Origin: Bifidobacterium tissieri
Lineage (GTDB): Bacteria; Actinomycetota; Actinomycetes; Actinomycetales; Bifidobacteriaceae
Reading direction: 5' to 3'
DNA length: 64,000 nt
NCBI RefSeq assembly: GCF_002259645.1
Contig: NZ_MWWV01000004.1
Coordinates: 124,001-188,000, forward strand
Part shown: piece after piece, positions 20,077 to 31,439 of the stretch
Position numbering within the stretch: the first letter of the stretch is position 1
How the letters are laid out: every line of letters begins with the position of its first letter
The notes under the pieces: generated by a model
Told to the model about the DNA's origin: nothing
Seen by the model: the letters and a program-made list of their open reading frames with translations, nothing else
Database searches by the model: none
Translations under genes and position numbers: made by a program

Positions 20077-21297
20077 CTACGCCAATGCCTCGCGGACCGT
20101 GGCGAGAATGGCGCGCACACCGGCCTCGAACACGTCCGGCTCGGGCAGCAGCGACACCGCCAGATATCCGTTGGCCGTCATGTCGAAGAAGAATCCCGGC
20201 TGCGCGGTGGCGTGATGTCCGTGAATCAGCAACAACACCAGTTCGCTTTCGTCAATGGACGAGGGGAACCGCACCAGCACGTTCCAGCCGCCCTCCGCTC
20301 GGAGCACATTGACCACGCCTAACTCGTCCCCGTCGAGCAGTGCATGCAACGTGGCCAGATTCGCACGGGTCCGCTCCCGCACACGACTCGTCTGCGCGAC
20401 CGCGTCCTTGAGCAGATCAGGGATCCGGTCGGCGATGATATCGCTCATCGGAAGGAAATCGTCGGCGATCACATCAAGCCTCGCCATGGCCTCGGCCACA
20501 TCATCGTCGGGGCCGGACACCTGGATCCAGCCGACCTTGGCGTGCGGCGCGGCCAGCATCTTCGAGAATCCGTCGAGCGCAAAGGTGAGCACGCCACGCT
20601 CCCCCGCCAGCCGCGCGTTGCCATCGAAGGGTTCAAGCGCGTAATCATAGAACACCTCATCGGCGATGATCGCCACGTCGTGACGCGCACACAACTCCAC
20701 CAACCGACGACGCTCCTCCGGCTTCACATAGGATCCGGTGGGATTGTTCGGATTGATCAGCACCAGTGCGCGAATGTCCGGAGCCTCATCATCCGTCGCG
20801 GATGCGTCCAGCAGCTCCTCGATCTCGGCGATGTCGATCATCCACGACCCGTCGTAGACCTGCGAATATTCCACGGCATCGACGTTCTCCAACCGGGCGA
20901 TCGACTCGATCAGCGGATACCCAGGCTTGGGAGTGAGCACCGCGTCGCCGGGGTCGCACAGCAGCTTCATCAGCCACGAATACGCCTCGGACGTGGAGCT
21001 CAGCAGATACAGCCGATCCGGGTCGGCCGGGCGGTCATTCCGCATACCGTCAGCATCACCGACACCATCGCCGTCCGCGCCGCCGGCCGACAGGAAGTCG
21101 GCGAGCGCCCGTCGTGCCTCGGACTGACCGCGCGGGTTCGCCTCGTACACGCCGGGCACGCCCGCCGGCGCCAGCCCGTGACGGGTGGGATTGGAATCAT
21201 TGAGCTTGGTCAGGGTCACGCCGTCGCGCCGGGCCTGCTGTTCGGCCAGGCTGATGGCGTTGGGGGATGACGTGTCGACGCGATGGGAGAAGCGCAT
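20077..21297 (-). CDS. PLP-dependent aminotransferase, class I/II
   Basis: A cytoplasmic fold-type I enzyme of 406 residues. It shows LINPNNPTGSYV, an ADEVFYDYAL segment with the PLP-binding Asp and Tyr, and the Schiff-base lysine in SKMLAAPHAKVGW. The N-terminal SNPTRHGL and GQSEARRALADFL segments resemble alanine/aspartate-type aminotransferases. The amino donor and acceptor cannot be told from the sequence. It begins 15 bp after a glycosyltransferase gene on the same strand, so the two probably share a transcript, though no shared pathway is evident. Confidence 0.87.
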   Translation of the reverse strand: MRFSHRVDTSSPNAISLAEQQARRDGVTLTKLNDSNPTRHGLAPAGVPGVYEANPRGQSEARRALADFLSAGGADGDGVGDADGMRNDRPADPDRLYLLSSTSEAYSWLMKLLCDPGDAVLTPKPGYPLIESIARLENVDAVEYSQVYDGSWMIDIAEIEELLDASATDDEAPDIRALVLINPNNPTGSYVKPEERRRLVELCARHDVAIIADEVFYDYALEPFDGNARLAGERGVLTFALDGFSKMLAAPHAKVGWIQVSGPDDDVAEAMARLDVIADDFLPMSDIIADRIPDLLKDAVAQTSRVRERTRANLATLHALLDGDELGVVNVLRAEGGWNVLVRFPSSIDESELVLLLIHGHHATAQPGFFFDMTANGYLAVSLLPEPDVFEAGVRAILATVREALA

Positions 21298-21312
21298 GTC
21301 GGACCAGCTCGT

Positions 21313-22422
21313 TCACCGCTTCGGCGTGGTCGACGACGCCGGCGCAGAAGTCTTCAGCGGCGGCATCGGCTGCCAGTCGGGGTCGTGGAGCAGCTTGTGG
21401 GAGTCCCACCAGCCGCGGAAGATCTGCTTCAGACCGTTGCCGATATGACCGCGGTCCACGGCCACCAGACGGATGATCTCCTTGGCGATGGTGGCGATGG
21501 TACCCACGCCGAACAGGAAACCACGGTAGTCGCCGTGCGCCATGAAGTACCGGGCCATATAGCCGCGGTTGCGCAGAATGTGGTAACGGTTCATGTCGGA
21601 GGTGGAGTTGAGCTGGCGCAGGCCGCCGATATCCCAGTTGCCGATCTCGCGGGTGCGGCGCATCACGCGGTCGGGGACGATGATCGGATTGGTGACCTTG
21701 CTGGCGAGATACCCGTAGATCGTGTCATCCCAGTAGATGAAGAACCGGGGGTCGGGGAAACCGATCTGCTCCACGATGTTGCGACGGAACAGGCCGCCTT
21801 CGAAGCACATGGTGTTCATCACACGGTAGCCGGCGGGGCCGAATGCGGCCGGTGCGATCGGGTTGGGGATGCCCAGCGGCACTATGAAATGGTACTGCCA
21901 GTAGAACGGGCCGCCGTCGTAGTCGTATCGGCTGCCCTGGATCACGTCATGGGTCGGCATCCACTTGGCGAGCTTGGCCATGCCGTCGGGTTCGATGGCC
22001 ACGTCGTCGTCCATCACCCAGAACCATTCGGCGCCGAGTTCGTATGCCTTCTTCACGCCGGCGGAGAATCCGCCGGATCCGCCGAGGTTGTCGGCCTGCG
22101 GCGCATACACCACGCGGTTGAGGTTGCCGTCGGTGTCGGCGATCGTCTTGCCCCACTGCGCGGTGACCTTGTCGGAGAATTCCTCAACCATGGCGCGAGT
22201 CTTGTCGGAGTGCTCGTTGTCGACGATCACGATGCGCCACGGCGCGATGGTCGATGCGAGGAACGAGGCGAACAGCGTCTTGAGGAGCTCCTGACGCTTG
22301 TAGGTCACCACGACGATGGCGAGCCTGTCCGTCACTTTCCTCTCCTTGCCGTTCTTCCTGCCGTTCGCAGCTGTTGTCTTGGCTGATGTGTTCTCGATCT
22401 TCTGCGCAGTCATACCGTCCAT
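21313..22422 (-). CDS. GT2 family glycosyltransferase, GlfT (galactofuranosyltransferase)-like
   Basis: A 369-residue GT-A fold enzyme. It has AIVVVTYKRQELLKTLFASFL at the start of the nucleotide-binding fold, DNLGGSGGFSAGV, the metal-binding VMDDDVAIEPDG and FFIYWDDTIYG near the likely base. These segments are usual in actinobacterial galactofuranosyl- and rhamnosyl-galactofuranosyltransferases acting on cell-wall glycans. No signal peptide or membrane helix is obvious, so it probably acts on the inner membrane face. ATG 22413 has CACAAT 7 nt upstream and may be a leaderless start; ATG 22422 is given as the longer option. The sugar donor is not proved. Confidence 0.85.
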   Translation of the reverse strand: MDGMTAQKIENTSAKTTAANGRKNGKERKVTDRLAIVVVTYKRQELLKTLFASFLASTIAPWRIVIVDNEHSDKTRAMVEEFSDKVTAQWGKTIADTDGNLNRVVYAPQADNLGGSGGFSAGVKKAYELGAEWFWVMDDDVAIEPDGMAKLAKWMPTHDVIQGSRYDYDGGPFYWQYHFIVPLGIPNPIAPAAFGPAGYRVMNTMCFEGGLFRRNIVEQIGFPDPRFFIYWDDTIYGYLASKVTNPIIVPDRVMRRTREIGNWDIGGLRQLNSTSDMNRYHILRNRGYMARYFMAHGDYRGFLFGVGTIATIAKEIIRLVAVDRGHIGNGLKQIFRGWWDSHKLLHDPDWQPMPPLKTSAPASSTTPKR

Positions 22423-22534
22423 TGTGACACTGCCACGCGAAAAAACGGTCTGATATCACGTTCCAGATTCGTCCGATATCGAAAACCCGCCGCGAGGCCT
22501 GTTCCATGACGGCTCCTATGCTACAGTCGTGAAC

Positions 22535-22683
22535 GAAGTTTCAGGGCGGGGCGAGATTCCCCACTGGCGGTAACGGCACGATCGGTTTTCACAACGGTCA
22601 TAGCCGAAGCCCGCGAGCCGCGGAAGGCGGCCGATCCGGTGCGATTCCGGAGCCAACGGTGACAGTCCGGATGAGAGAAACGA
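22535..22683 (+). promoter_or_regulatory. FMN riboswitch (RFN element)
   Basis: It has the conserved blocks in order: a 5' CAGGGCGGGGCGAGATTCCC, then CTGGCGGTAA, an extended variable stem, GAAGCCCGCGAGCC, CGATCCGGTGCGATTCCGGAGCC, and the closing GACAGTCCGGATGAGAGAAACG. It ends 9 bp before the ribU start, next to the GAGG site, so FMN binding probably blocks translation initiation. Confidence 0.96.
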
Positions 22684-22692
22684 GGTGCTCAG

Positions 22693-23268
22693 ATGAGCGT
22701 ATCTTCGCATACCGATACCCATTCCACAGGCGTGGCCGATTCCGGTCGCTGGTCCACCAAACACATTGCCGTCTACGCGTTGTTCGTGGCGTTGGCCATG
22801 GTCACCAGCTTCATCGAACTGCCGATCTTCCCGGCCGCACCGTATCTCAAGTACGATCCGTCCGGCATCGTCTGCCTGATCGCCGGCTTTGCGTTCGGCC
22901 CGTCGGCTGCCGTGGTTGTCAGCGTGCTCGGTTTCGTGCCGCATATGTTCGGTGATCCATGGGGTTCGATCATGGCGATCGCCGTGGCATTGGCGCTGAG
23001 CGTGCCCGCCTCGGTGATCTACAAGCGCTGGAGGACCCGCAAGGGCGCGACCGTGGGCATTCTCGCCGGCGCCGTGATCGCTTTGGCCATCGCGATCGTG
23101 GGCAATCTGCTGATCACGCCGATCTACGCGCATATGACGGTGGCTCAGGTGGCCGCCATGATCGTGCCGATTCTGCTGCCGTTCAACCTGCTCAAGTTCG
23201 CCATCCACGGCGTTGTGACCTTCCTGATCTACAAGCCGATCTCCGATCTGCTGAACAGGGTTCGCTGA
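22693..23268 (+). CDS. ribU: ECF transporter S component for riboflavin
   Basis: A membrane protein of 191 residues with about six helices that binds riboflavin and docks on the shared ECF energising module. ELPIFPAAPYLKYDPSGIVCLIAGFAFGP is the characteristic RibU loop and helix pair. The FMN riboswitch immediately upstream makes the substrate assignment strong. GAGG lies 10 nt before the ATG at 22693. A terminator hairpin follows at 23302, separating it from the ecf module gene downstream. Confidence 0.95.
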   Translation: MSVSSHTDTHSTGVADSGRWSTKHIAVYALFVALAMVTSFIELPIFPAAPYLKYDPSGIVCLIAGFAFGPSAAVVVSVLGFVPHMFGDPWGSIMAIAVALALSVPASVIYKRWRTRKGATVGILAGAVIALAIAIVGNLLITPIYAHMTVAQVAAMIVPILLPFNLLKFAIHGVVTFLIYKPISDLLNRVR

Positions 23269-23301
23269 TCCCATCGTTCAGCCATTGCGGTATTTCACAC
23301 T

Positions 23302-23345
23302 ACGGTGTGCACGTCGTGAACCGATCGACGTGCACACCGTTCTTT
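23302..23345 (+). terminator. intrinsic terminator after ribU
   Basis: A perfect 15-bp stem (23302-23316 with 23326-23340) and a 9-nt loop, followed by TTCTTT. It suggests that ribU is mainly a single-gene transcript under the riboswitch. Confidence 0.8.
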
Positions 23346-23385
23346 GCATTCACCCTTGTCGACCATCCCCGCGAAAGGCGTTCCC

Positions 23386-25716
23386 GTGACCACTCCCATC
23401 CCCATTGCCGTGCTACAGAACGTGCGATTCAGCTACGACGGCGGAACGACGTGGGCACTGGATGACGTGAATCTCAGCATCGCCTCGGGTGAACGCGTGG
23501 CGATCGTCGGTGCCAATGGATCCGGAAAATCCACGCTGGGACGGATCATCGCCGGCCTCTCGGCACCGGATTCTGGCATCGTGAAACTTCTTGGACACTC
23601 AGTGTTTCACGATGATGCGCCCAACGCCGACGCCTATCGCGCAGCCCGACATGATATCGGAGCGGTGTTCCAGAATCCGGAGGATCAGATCGTCACCACC
23701 GTCACCGAGGACGATGTCGCCTTCGGCCCGGAGAACCTCGGTGTCGCCCGCGAACGGATCAGACAGCGCATCACCGACGCCCTGCAACAGGTCGGCATGG
23801 ACGGCAGCGAGGCCAGGAATCCCACTCGCATGTCGGGCGGACAACAGCAGCGTGTGGCCATCGCCGGCATGCTTGCCATGAAGCCACGAATGCTGGTGCT
23901 CGACGAACCCACGGCCATGCTCGATGAGACGGCACGCAAGGATGTCATGCACGTGCTCGCGCAATTGCACGATCAGGGCGTCACGATCGTGCACATCACC
24001 CACCGCGAGGACGAGGCGTCGTCTGCCGATCGCATCATCCGCATGGAACATGGCCGCATCATCGACGACGTGACCCCCGCGACGGAGACGACCGATGCCG
24101 TCACGAACGACGATTCGCGCTCCTCGTCCGTATTCACGACGTCCGCCGCCTCTCCGAAGCAGTCGGGCGATGGCACCCCGATCGTCACGCTCGCCCATGT
24201 CTCCTTCGCCTATGACCAGCATTTCCCCATCTTCCAAAACATGAGTCTCAGTATCGACGCCGGTGAAACCGTGGCGATCATGGGTCGTAACGGCTGTGGC
24301 AAATCCACACTCACCCGGCTTCTGTGCGCGTTGGAGACGCCGGATCGCGGTGACATCACCATCGGCGACATCCCAGTGGCACGGGACAATGGTCGGCGTG
24401 CCGTGCCGTTGCGCCGCCGCGACCGTCATGCACTGCGGGAACGGATCGGATATGTGATGCAGCATCCCGAACGGCAGCTGTTCGCCGAAACGGTGGCGCA
24501 GGACGTGGCGTATGGTCCGCGCAATCTCGGCATTCACGGGGACGAACTCACCGACCGCGTATCGCAGACGCTGGATTCGCTGGGATTGTCCCATCTTGCC
24601 GACCGATCCCCGTTCGCCTTGTCCGGAGGACAGCAGCGCATGGTGTCGATCGCCGGCGTTCTGGCGTGCCGACCGCAGATCCTGATCATGGACGAGCCGA
24701 CGAGCAGTTTGGATGCGACGTCGGCACTGCGCATTCACAGGCTGATCGCTGATCTCAAGGCGCAGGGCGTGACCGTGATCATCGTGACGCATGACGCCGA
24801 CGAAGCGCAGCTCGCCGACCGCGTGATCATGCTCGACGGCCGGGATTCGATGGCCGTGGGCCCTGATTCCGATGTGACGCCGAACGATCCGGACCGCACT
24901 AGGTCCGCGAACGCGACCACATCCATAGCCGCCACGCCCGTCGTGACACGTCCATCGTTCATCGCCCTGCTTGACCCCCGCATGAAGATGGTGCTGTTCC
25001 TGATCATGATGTTCACCGCATTCGCAATCGGTACGCCGATGCAACTCGCGTTGGCCGCGATCGTCGTGGCGGCGATTCTGGCCGCTTCACGACTGGGGCC
25101 CTTGTCGGTGCTGCATTCCGTACGGGTGCTGCTCGCCCTGTTCGTGATCATGAGCGCACTCAATGTGTTCTTCGTCCGCACCGGCACACCGCTTGCCCAT
25201 ATCGGACCGATTCCCATCACCGATGACGGTTTGTGGACGGCGCTCGTGTATGCCGGACGTCTGGCGCTGGTGGTGATTCTCGGTGCGATACTGCTGGGTA
25301 CGACCACGCCCGTACGGTTGACCGACGCATTTGAATCACTGCTGTCGCCACTATCGCGATTCGGCATGCATACCAGTGAGATCGCACTGACGATGAGTCT
25401 CGCGTTGCGGTTCATTCCCACGTTGACCAAAGAGATGCAGGATGTGATCGACGCCCAGTCAGCGCGCGGAGGCAGCGTGGAATCAGGCTCGCCGGCGCAT
25501 CGCATTCGCGCACTGACCGCGATCATCGTGCCGGTGTTCGCCGGGGCGCTACGGCATGCCGACAATCTTGGCCTGGCGCTCGACGCCCGTTCCTACGAGG
25601 GCGGATCGCACCGCACGCATTACCGGCTGATGCGCGTATCAGGTCGCGATATCGCCTTTGCCTGTGCCGTCATCGTCTATCTCGCCGGTCTCGTCGCATT
25701 GGCGTTGATCGCATAA
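23386..25716 (+). CDS. fused ECF transporter energising module (EcfA-EcfA'-EcfT)
   Basis: The 776-residue polypeptide contains both ATPases and the membrane coupling subunit of an energy-coupling-factor transporter. The first ATPase has Walker A GANGSGKST and signature MSGGQQQRVAIAG followed by LVLDEPTAM. The second has GRNGCGKST, LSGGQQRMVSIAG and LIMDEPTSSLD. The C-terminal 260 residues are EcfT, with several helices and coupling motifs SLALRFIPTLTKEMQDVIDAQSARG and LALDARSYEGG. The start is GTG 23386 after GAAAGG at 7 nt. It may serve RibU and other S components. Fusion of all three parts is unusual compared with separate ecfA1, ecfA2 and ecfT genes. Confidence 0.94.
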   Translation: MTTPIPIAVLQNVRFSYDGGTTWALDDVNLSIASGERVAIVGANGSGKSTLGRIIAGLSAPDSGIVKLLGHSVFHDDAPNADAYRAARHDIGAVFQNPEDQIVTTVTEDDVAFGPENLGVARERIRQRITDALQQVGMDGSEARNPTRMSGGQQQRVAIAGMLAMKPRMLVLDEPTAMLDETARKDVMHVLAQLHDQGVTIVHITHREDEASSADRIIRMEHGRIIDDVTPATETTDAVTNDDSRSSSVFTTSAASPKQSGDGTPIVTLAHVSFAYDQHFPIFQNMSLSIDAGETVAIMGRNGCGKSTLTRLLCALETPDRGDITIGDIPVARDNGRRAVPLRRRDRHALRERIGYVMQHPERQLFAETVAQDVAYGPRNLGIHGDELTDRVSQTLDSLGLSHLADRSPFALSGGQQRMVSIAGVLACRPQILIMDEPTSSLDATSALRIHRLIADLKAQGVTVIIVTHDADEAQLADRVIMLDGRDSMAVGPDSDVTPNDPDRTRSANATTSIAATPVVTRPSFIALLDPRMKMVLFLIMMFTAFAIGTPMQLALAAIVVAAILAASRLGPLSVLHSVRVLLALFVIMSALNVFFVRTGTPLAHIGPIPITDDGLWTALVYAGRLALVVILGAILLGTTTPVRLTDAFESLLSPLSRFGMHTSEIALTMSLALRFIPTLTKEMQDVIDAQSARGGSVESGSPAHRIRALTAIIVPVFAGALRHADNLGLALDARSYEGGSHRTHYRLMRVSGRDIAFACAVIVYLAGLVALALIA

Positions 25717-25769
25717 TCCGGCATGGACGTGCATGACATGTGACGCATACGCAACAACCATGACAACAC

Positions 25770-25814
25770 GACAAGGGGTGCGGTTCAGATCAGGTCTGAA
25801 CCGCACCCCTTGTC
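25770..25814. terminator. bidirectional terminator between the ecf module and clpC
   Basis: A perfect 20-bp stem with a 5-nt loop, starting GACAAGGGGTGCGG. It sits between convergent genes. Confidence 0.85.
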
Positions 25815-25892
25815 AATCAGTACGCTGCCAATCAGTGCGATCATGCGATCACCGTGATTATGCAATCATCGTGATCGCTGTCGATCAGCCGT

Positions 25893-28484
<2,592 letters not shown>

Positions 28485-28666
28485 GCTTTGTCCTCCCTAA
28501 TAAAACTCTGTATCACTCTACCGATTTGCAGTGACGAACATTCCTCCGCTCTCACATATTGCGCTGTAAACGCAAAAAGACCGGCGGGCACGGCCAAGGC
28601 TCCATCATCTTCAATGCTCCGTCGACTATGCTGATGAGTACGACGACGTGAATCAGGAGGTGCATC

Positions 28667-29641
28667 ATGACCAACGATGGCATCCACATCAACGGGGGAA
28701 CGACGGCCAACGAAGGACTCAAGGACATCGTGGTCGGCGTGGATGGTTCGTCCGAATCCTTCGCCGCCTTGCGTTGGGCGTTGAACGAGGCAGGCAAGAC
28801 CGGTCAGCATGTGAATGCGGTGTTCGGCTGGACCCACTCATGGGATACGAGCTCCGAGCCGGACGACGACGAATCATGGAAGAAGGTCCGCCACGAGATC
28901 GCCCACACGCTGCGAGGCTGGGTGGACAAGGCAGCCAACGGCATTGACTTCAATCCGGAGAATCTCAAGCTCACTTCGGTGAAGGCGTCCGGTTCCACGG
29001 CGTTGCTGCAGATCGGCGCGGATTCCCAGCAGATCGTGGTCGGACGACGCAATCTGAATCGAGTCGCACGCTGGTTCCTCGGTTCATCGTCCGCATCCCT
29101 TGCCGAGGAGGCGAAGGTGCCGGTGACCGTGGTGCGCGGGGATGAGGACAAGGACTCCCCCATATCCGTGCAGGACAGCATCGCGCGCACGCTTGATCCG
29201 GAAGGATTCGCCGGGCATGATCTTCGTCCGGTGGTGGTGGGTATCGATGGGTCCAAGACGTCGAAGCGCGCTCTGGATTTCGCGATCCATGCCGCTTCGA
29301 TCGATGGCCGTCCGCTGCATGTGCTGTTCTGTTGGCAGATGAAGGATCTGGGCGCGATCGAAGGATACGAGACCACGGTGCCGTCCATCGCGGTAGGCCA
29401 GCAGCGTGCCGAGGAGATTCTGGCCTCGGTGACGGAACATGTGCAGCTGCCATCGAATGTGACGATGACGACCAGTGCCTTCCATATCGCCGCCGGCAAG
29501 GGATTGGTCAGCGCCTCGCGTTATGCGAATCGCGTGATCGTGGGTTCGCGCGGGCTGTCCGGCCTTGACGCGCACTTCCTGGGGTCCGTTTCCCGGCAGG
29601 TGGTGGACGAGGCCGAGTGCACCGTCACCGTGGTGCACTGA
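28667..29641 (+). CDS. universal stress protein with two UspA domains
   Basis: A cytoplasmic protein of 324 residues with tandem Usp folds. Domain 1 begins DIVVGVDGSSESFAALRWAL and ends VVGRRNLNRVARWFLGSSSASLAEEAKVPVTVV. Domain 2 begins PVVVGIDGSKTSKRALDFAI and ends VIVGSRGLSGLDAHFLGSVSRQVVDEAECTVTVVH. Both have the G-x2-G-x9-G(S/T)-type ATP-binding segment in partly altered form. AGGAGGT lies 6 nt before ATG 28667. It is divergent from clpC, another stress gene, across a 182-bp promoter region. The specific role of Usp proteins is poorly known. Confidence 0.92.
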   Translation: MTNDGIHINGGTTANEGLKDIVVGVDGSSESFAALRWALNEAGKTGQHVNAVFGWTHSWDTSSEPDDDESWKKVRHEIAHTLRGWVDKAANGIDFNPENLKLTSVKASGSTALLQIGADSQQIVVGRRNLNRVARWFLGSSSASLAEEAKVPVTVVRGDEDKDSPISVQDSIARTLDPEGFAGHDLRPVVVGIDGSKTSKRALDFAIHAASIDGRPLHVLFCWQMKDLGAIEGYETTVPSIAVGQQRAEEILASVTEHVQLPSNVTMTTSAFHIAAGKGLVSASRYANRVIVGSRGLSGLDAHFLGSVSRQVVDEAECTVTVVH

Positions 29642-29671
29642 AACTGAAGTGCACTGATCAGTGCACTGATC
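29633..29671. repeat. reiterated GTGCACTGA at the end of uspA
   Basis: The last nine coding bases of uspA (29633-29641) reappear at 29649-29657 and 29661-29669. The 12-mer AGTGCACTGATC is tandemly doubled at 29648-29671, creating overlapping perfect palindromes. Confidence 0.7.
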
Positions 29672-29728
29672 ATTCCGTTCAGTCCGATCAGTCCTCAGTC
29701 AGTGTAATTAACGGCGAGAGTGATTAAT

Positions 29729-29762
29729 GGCGGTGGCGTCGAGTGTTGTTGACGCCACCGCC
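29729..29762. terminator. bidirectional terminator GGCGGTGGCGTC / GACGCCACCGCC
   Basis: A perfect 12-bp stem with a 10-nt loop between convergent uspA and the DUF3027 gene. Confidence 0.75.
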
Positions 29763-29798
29763 GATATGTCATGAGTCGGTGAATTGGATTGGTCTGAG

Positions 29799-29832
29799 TG
29801 ACTAGTCGTCATCACTGACTAGTCGTCATCAC
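29799..29832. repeat. 17-bp tandem duplication over the DUF3027 gene stop
   Basis: TGACTAGTCGTCATCAC occurs twice with no spacer (29799-29815 and 29816-29832). The second copy contains the TAG stop and last Asp codons of the minus-strand gene; the first copy repeats them beyond the stop. Confidence 0.8.
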
Positions 29833-30952
29833 GATCGGGCATCTGGGACAGGAACATGATGACGTTGCCGTTGCGCACGCCCAGATAATGGCCGTTGTCG
29901 TCAAAGGTTCCGGACTCGGCTTCTTCAGCGTTCTCGATGGCTTCGATGTCGCCTCGTTCCTCACGCGGAGCCTGCTCGACGATGTCGATATGCATGTCAT
30001 CGTAGGCCGGCTTGGACTGAATCCACAGATTGCTCGGCTCCGGAGGCTCGATCTCGGAGTGCTCACCGCAGCCGTGGTCCCGGGAGACGACGCGACCGTC
30101 GTCCGGACTCCACTTGTTGGCGCAGACGCCGAACATGAGATTCAGCTCGCCCTGAAGGGGGATGAAGAATCCACACGTCTGGCATGCCAGGCCATCGGCG
30201 GTCTTGGTGGACAGCGACTTGGGGCCATGGGGGCCGGAGTACCAGCGCTCCGCAGCCTGCGCCCGACCGAGTGGGGTCAGCACCCTTCTGCGGGACAGTT
30301 CGAACTCGTTGGCCACACGAACCTTTGAGGCGAGAGGTTCATCCGTACCGGCAGACGTGGCAGCGGTCTCATCAGTTGGTTCCGACTCGGCCGACGACTC
30401 GCCTTGCTCGCCGTTCTCCTTCTCCGAAGAGGCATCCGAATCCGGCTGTCCTTCGGCATCCCGCCTCTCGCCCGGTTCCGTCGGCTTGTCCGATTCGCCG
30501 GCCGGCTCTCCGTCCGTTTCCTCCGGCTTGGCCATCTCGGCTTCGGCGGCCTCGGAATCGAATCCCTCCTCAAGACGGGGATCATCGGGCTCCGTGCCAA
30601 GAGAATCGGTCACCGCCAGATCGGACGGCAGCAAACGGTCCTTCCACGGTATCCACTGCGGCGGCATGAGCGAATCCTCACCTGGGATCAGTGATGATTC
30701 GCTGACCGTCCAGACTCCACGATCCTCATCGTGGTACAACATGACCGACCACTGCCAGCCTTCATAGCCGGGGATATGAGCGGCGAACCGGAAATCGGAA
30801 ACCCCGTCCTCCAGCTCATGCACGACAAGGAAATCGCCGACCTGCGTATCATCATCGGCCACTTCATAGGCCACGGCATGCGCCATGAGACGCGGATCGG
30901 TCACGGCCGTCTCGACGTCGTTCATGACGTCCTCATTCGTGTTATCGGTCAC
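29819..30952 (-). CDS. DUF3027 domain protein
   Basis: A 377-residue acidic protein. The N-terminal 110 residues (AHAVAYEVADDDTQVGDFLVVHELEDGVSDFRFA...) and the C-terminal part match the actinobacterial DUF3027 pattern. The C-terminal part has four Cys and a His in CQTCGFF, FGVCANKWSP and DHGCGEHSE, suggesting a structural metal site. A low-complexity Glu/Ser/Pro linker joins them. It starts 6 bp after a cold-shock-domain gene on the same strand, a pairing I recall from other actinobacteria, which hints at an RNA-linked role (inference). GTG 30952 is used; ATG 30925, with GAGGA upstream, is a good alternative. Confidence 0.8.
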   Translation of the reverse strand: MTDNTNEDVMNDVETAVTDPRLMAHAVAYEVADDDTQVGDFLVVHELEDGVSDFRFAAHIPGYEGWQWSVMLYHDEDRGVWTVSESSLIPGEDSLMPPQWIPWKDRLLPSDLAVTDSLGTEPDDPRLEEGFDSEAAEAEMAKPEETDGEPAGESDKPTEPGERRDAEGQPDSDASSEKENGEQGESSAESEPTDETAATSAGTDEPLASKVRVANEFELSRRRVLTPLGRAQAAERWYSGPHGPKSLSTKTADGLACQTCGFFIPLQGELNLMFGVCANKWSPDDGRVVSRDHGCGEHSEIEPPEPSNLWIQSKPAYDDMHIDIVEQAPREERGDIEAIENAEEAESGTFDDNGHYLGVRNGNVIMFLSQMPDRDDD

Positions 30953-30958
30953 GAGGCA

Positions 30959-31348
30959 TCAGTCCTGAATGTCGAAGTTATCCGCCACGGCACGCAGCAG
31001 GGTGGCCAGTTTTTTGGATTCCGCCTGCGACGGGTAACGATGGCGACGTAGCCCGTTGCCGGCAGCGTCGAGCAGCTTGATCAGATCCTCCACGATCGCG
31101 GCCATATCGTCCGGCTTGGGACGACTCGCCTTGACCATGGACGGCATGGGGGCGGCCACGGTCACGCCCATGGCCTGAGGGCCCTTGCGTCCGTCGACCA
31201 CCGAGAACTCCACCTTGGCACCCTTGCGCAACGTAGTGGTGCCCTGAGGCAACGCCGTGGCGGGCATGAACACGTCCTTGCCATCGTCACCGGTGATGAA
31301 GCCGTAGCCTTTTTTCGCGTCATACCAACGAACTTTTCCGCTGGGCAT
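30959..31348 (-). CDS. cold-shock domain protein with C-terminal extension
   Basis: 129 residues. Residues 1-65 are a cold-shock domain (SGKVRWYDAKKGYGFITGDDGKDVFMPATALP) with the RNP1 motif KGYGFI and RNP2 DVFM, the nucleic-acid-binding strands. The remaining 60 residues (IVEDLIKLLDAAGNGLRRHRYPSQAESKKLATLLRAVADNF) are helical and basic, as in long actinobacterial CspB-like proteins. It probably binds single-stranded RNA. ATG 31348 follows GAGG; a TTG two codons upstream is possible. It is co-directional with the DUF3027 gene. Confidence 0.9.
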   Translation of the reverse strand: MPSGKVRWYDAKKGYGFITGDDGKDVFMPATALPQGTTTLRKGAKVEFSVVDGRKGPQAMGVTVAAPMPSMVKASRPKPDDMAAIVEDLIKLLDAAGNGLRRHRYPSQAESKKLATLLRAVADNFDIQD

Positions 31349-31394
31349 ACTCAATACACCTCACTGATTACGACAGTCGATCTCTTTGGAAACC

Positions 31395-31423
31395 GGCTTT
31401 GGGCATGCTTACGCCACAAAGCC
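31395..31423 (-). terminator. hairpin GGCTTTG / CAAAGCC
   Basis: A 7-bp outer stem, extended by GGC/GCC inside, 17 bp after the histidine kinase stop and before the cold-shock gene. A moderate terminator candidate. Confidence 0.45.
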
Positions 31424-31439
31424 AAATTACTATTCTATC

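Noticed and set aside
28520..28560. ClgR operator upstream of clpC
   Set aside because: Only a loose resemblance (TTCGTC and TGCAAA) to the known motif; not strong enough to annotate.
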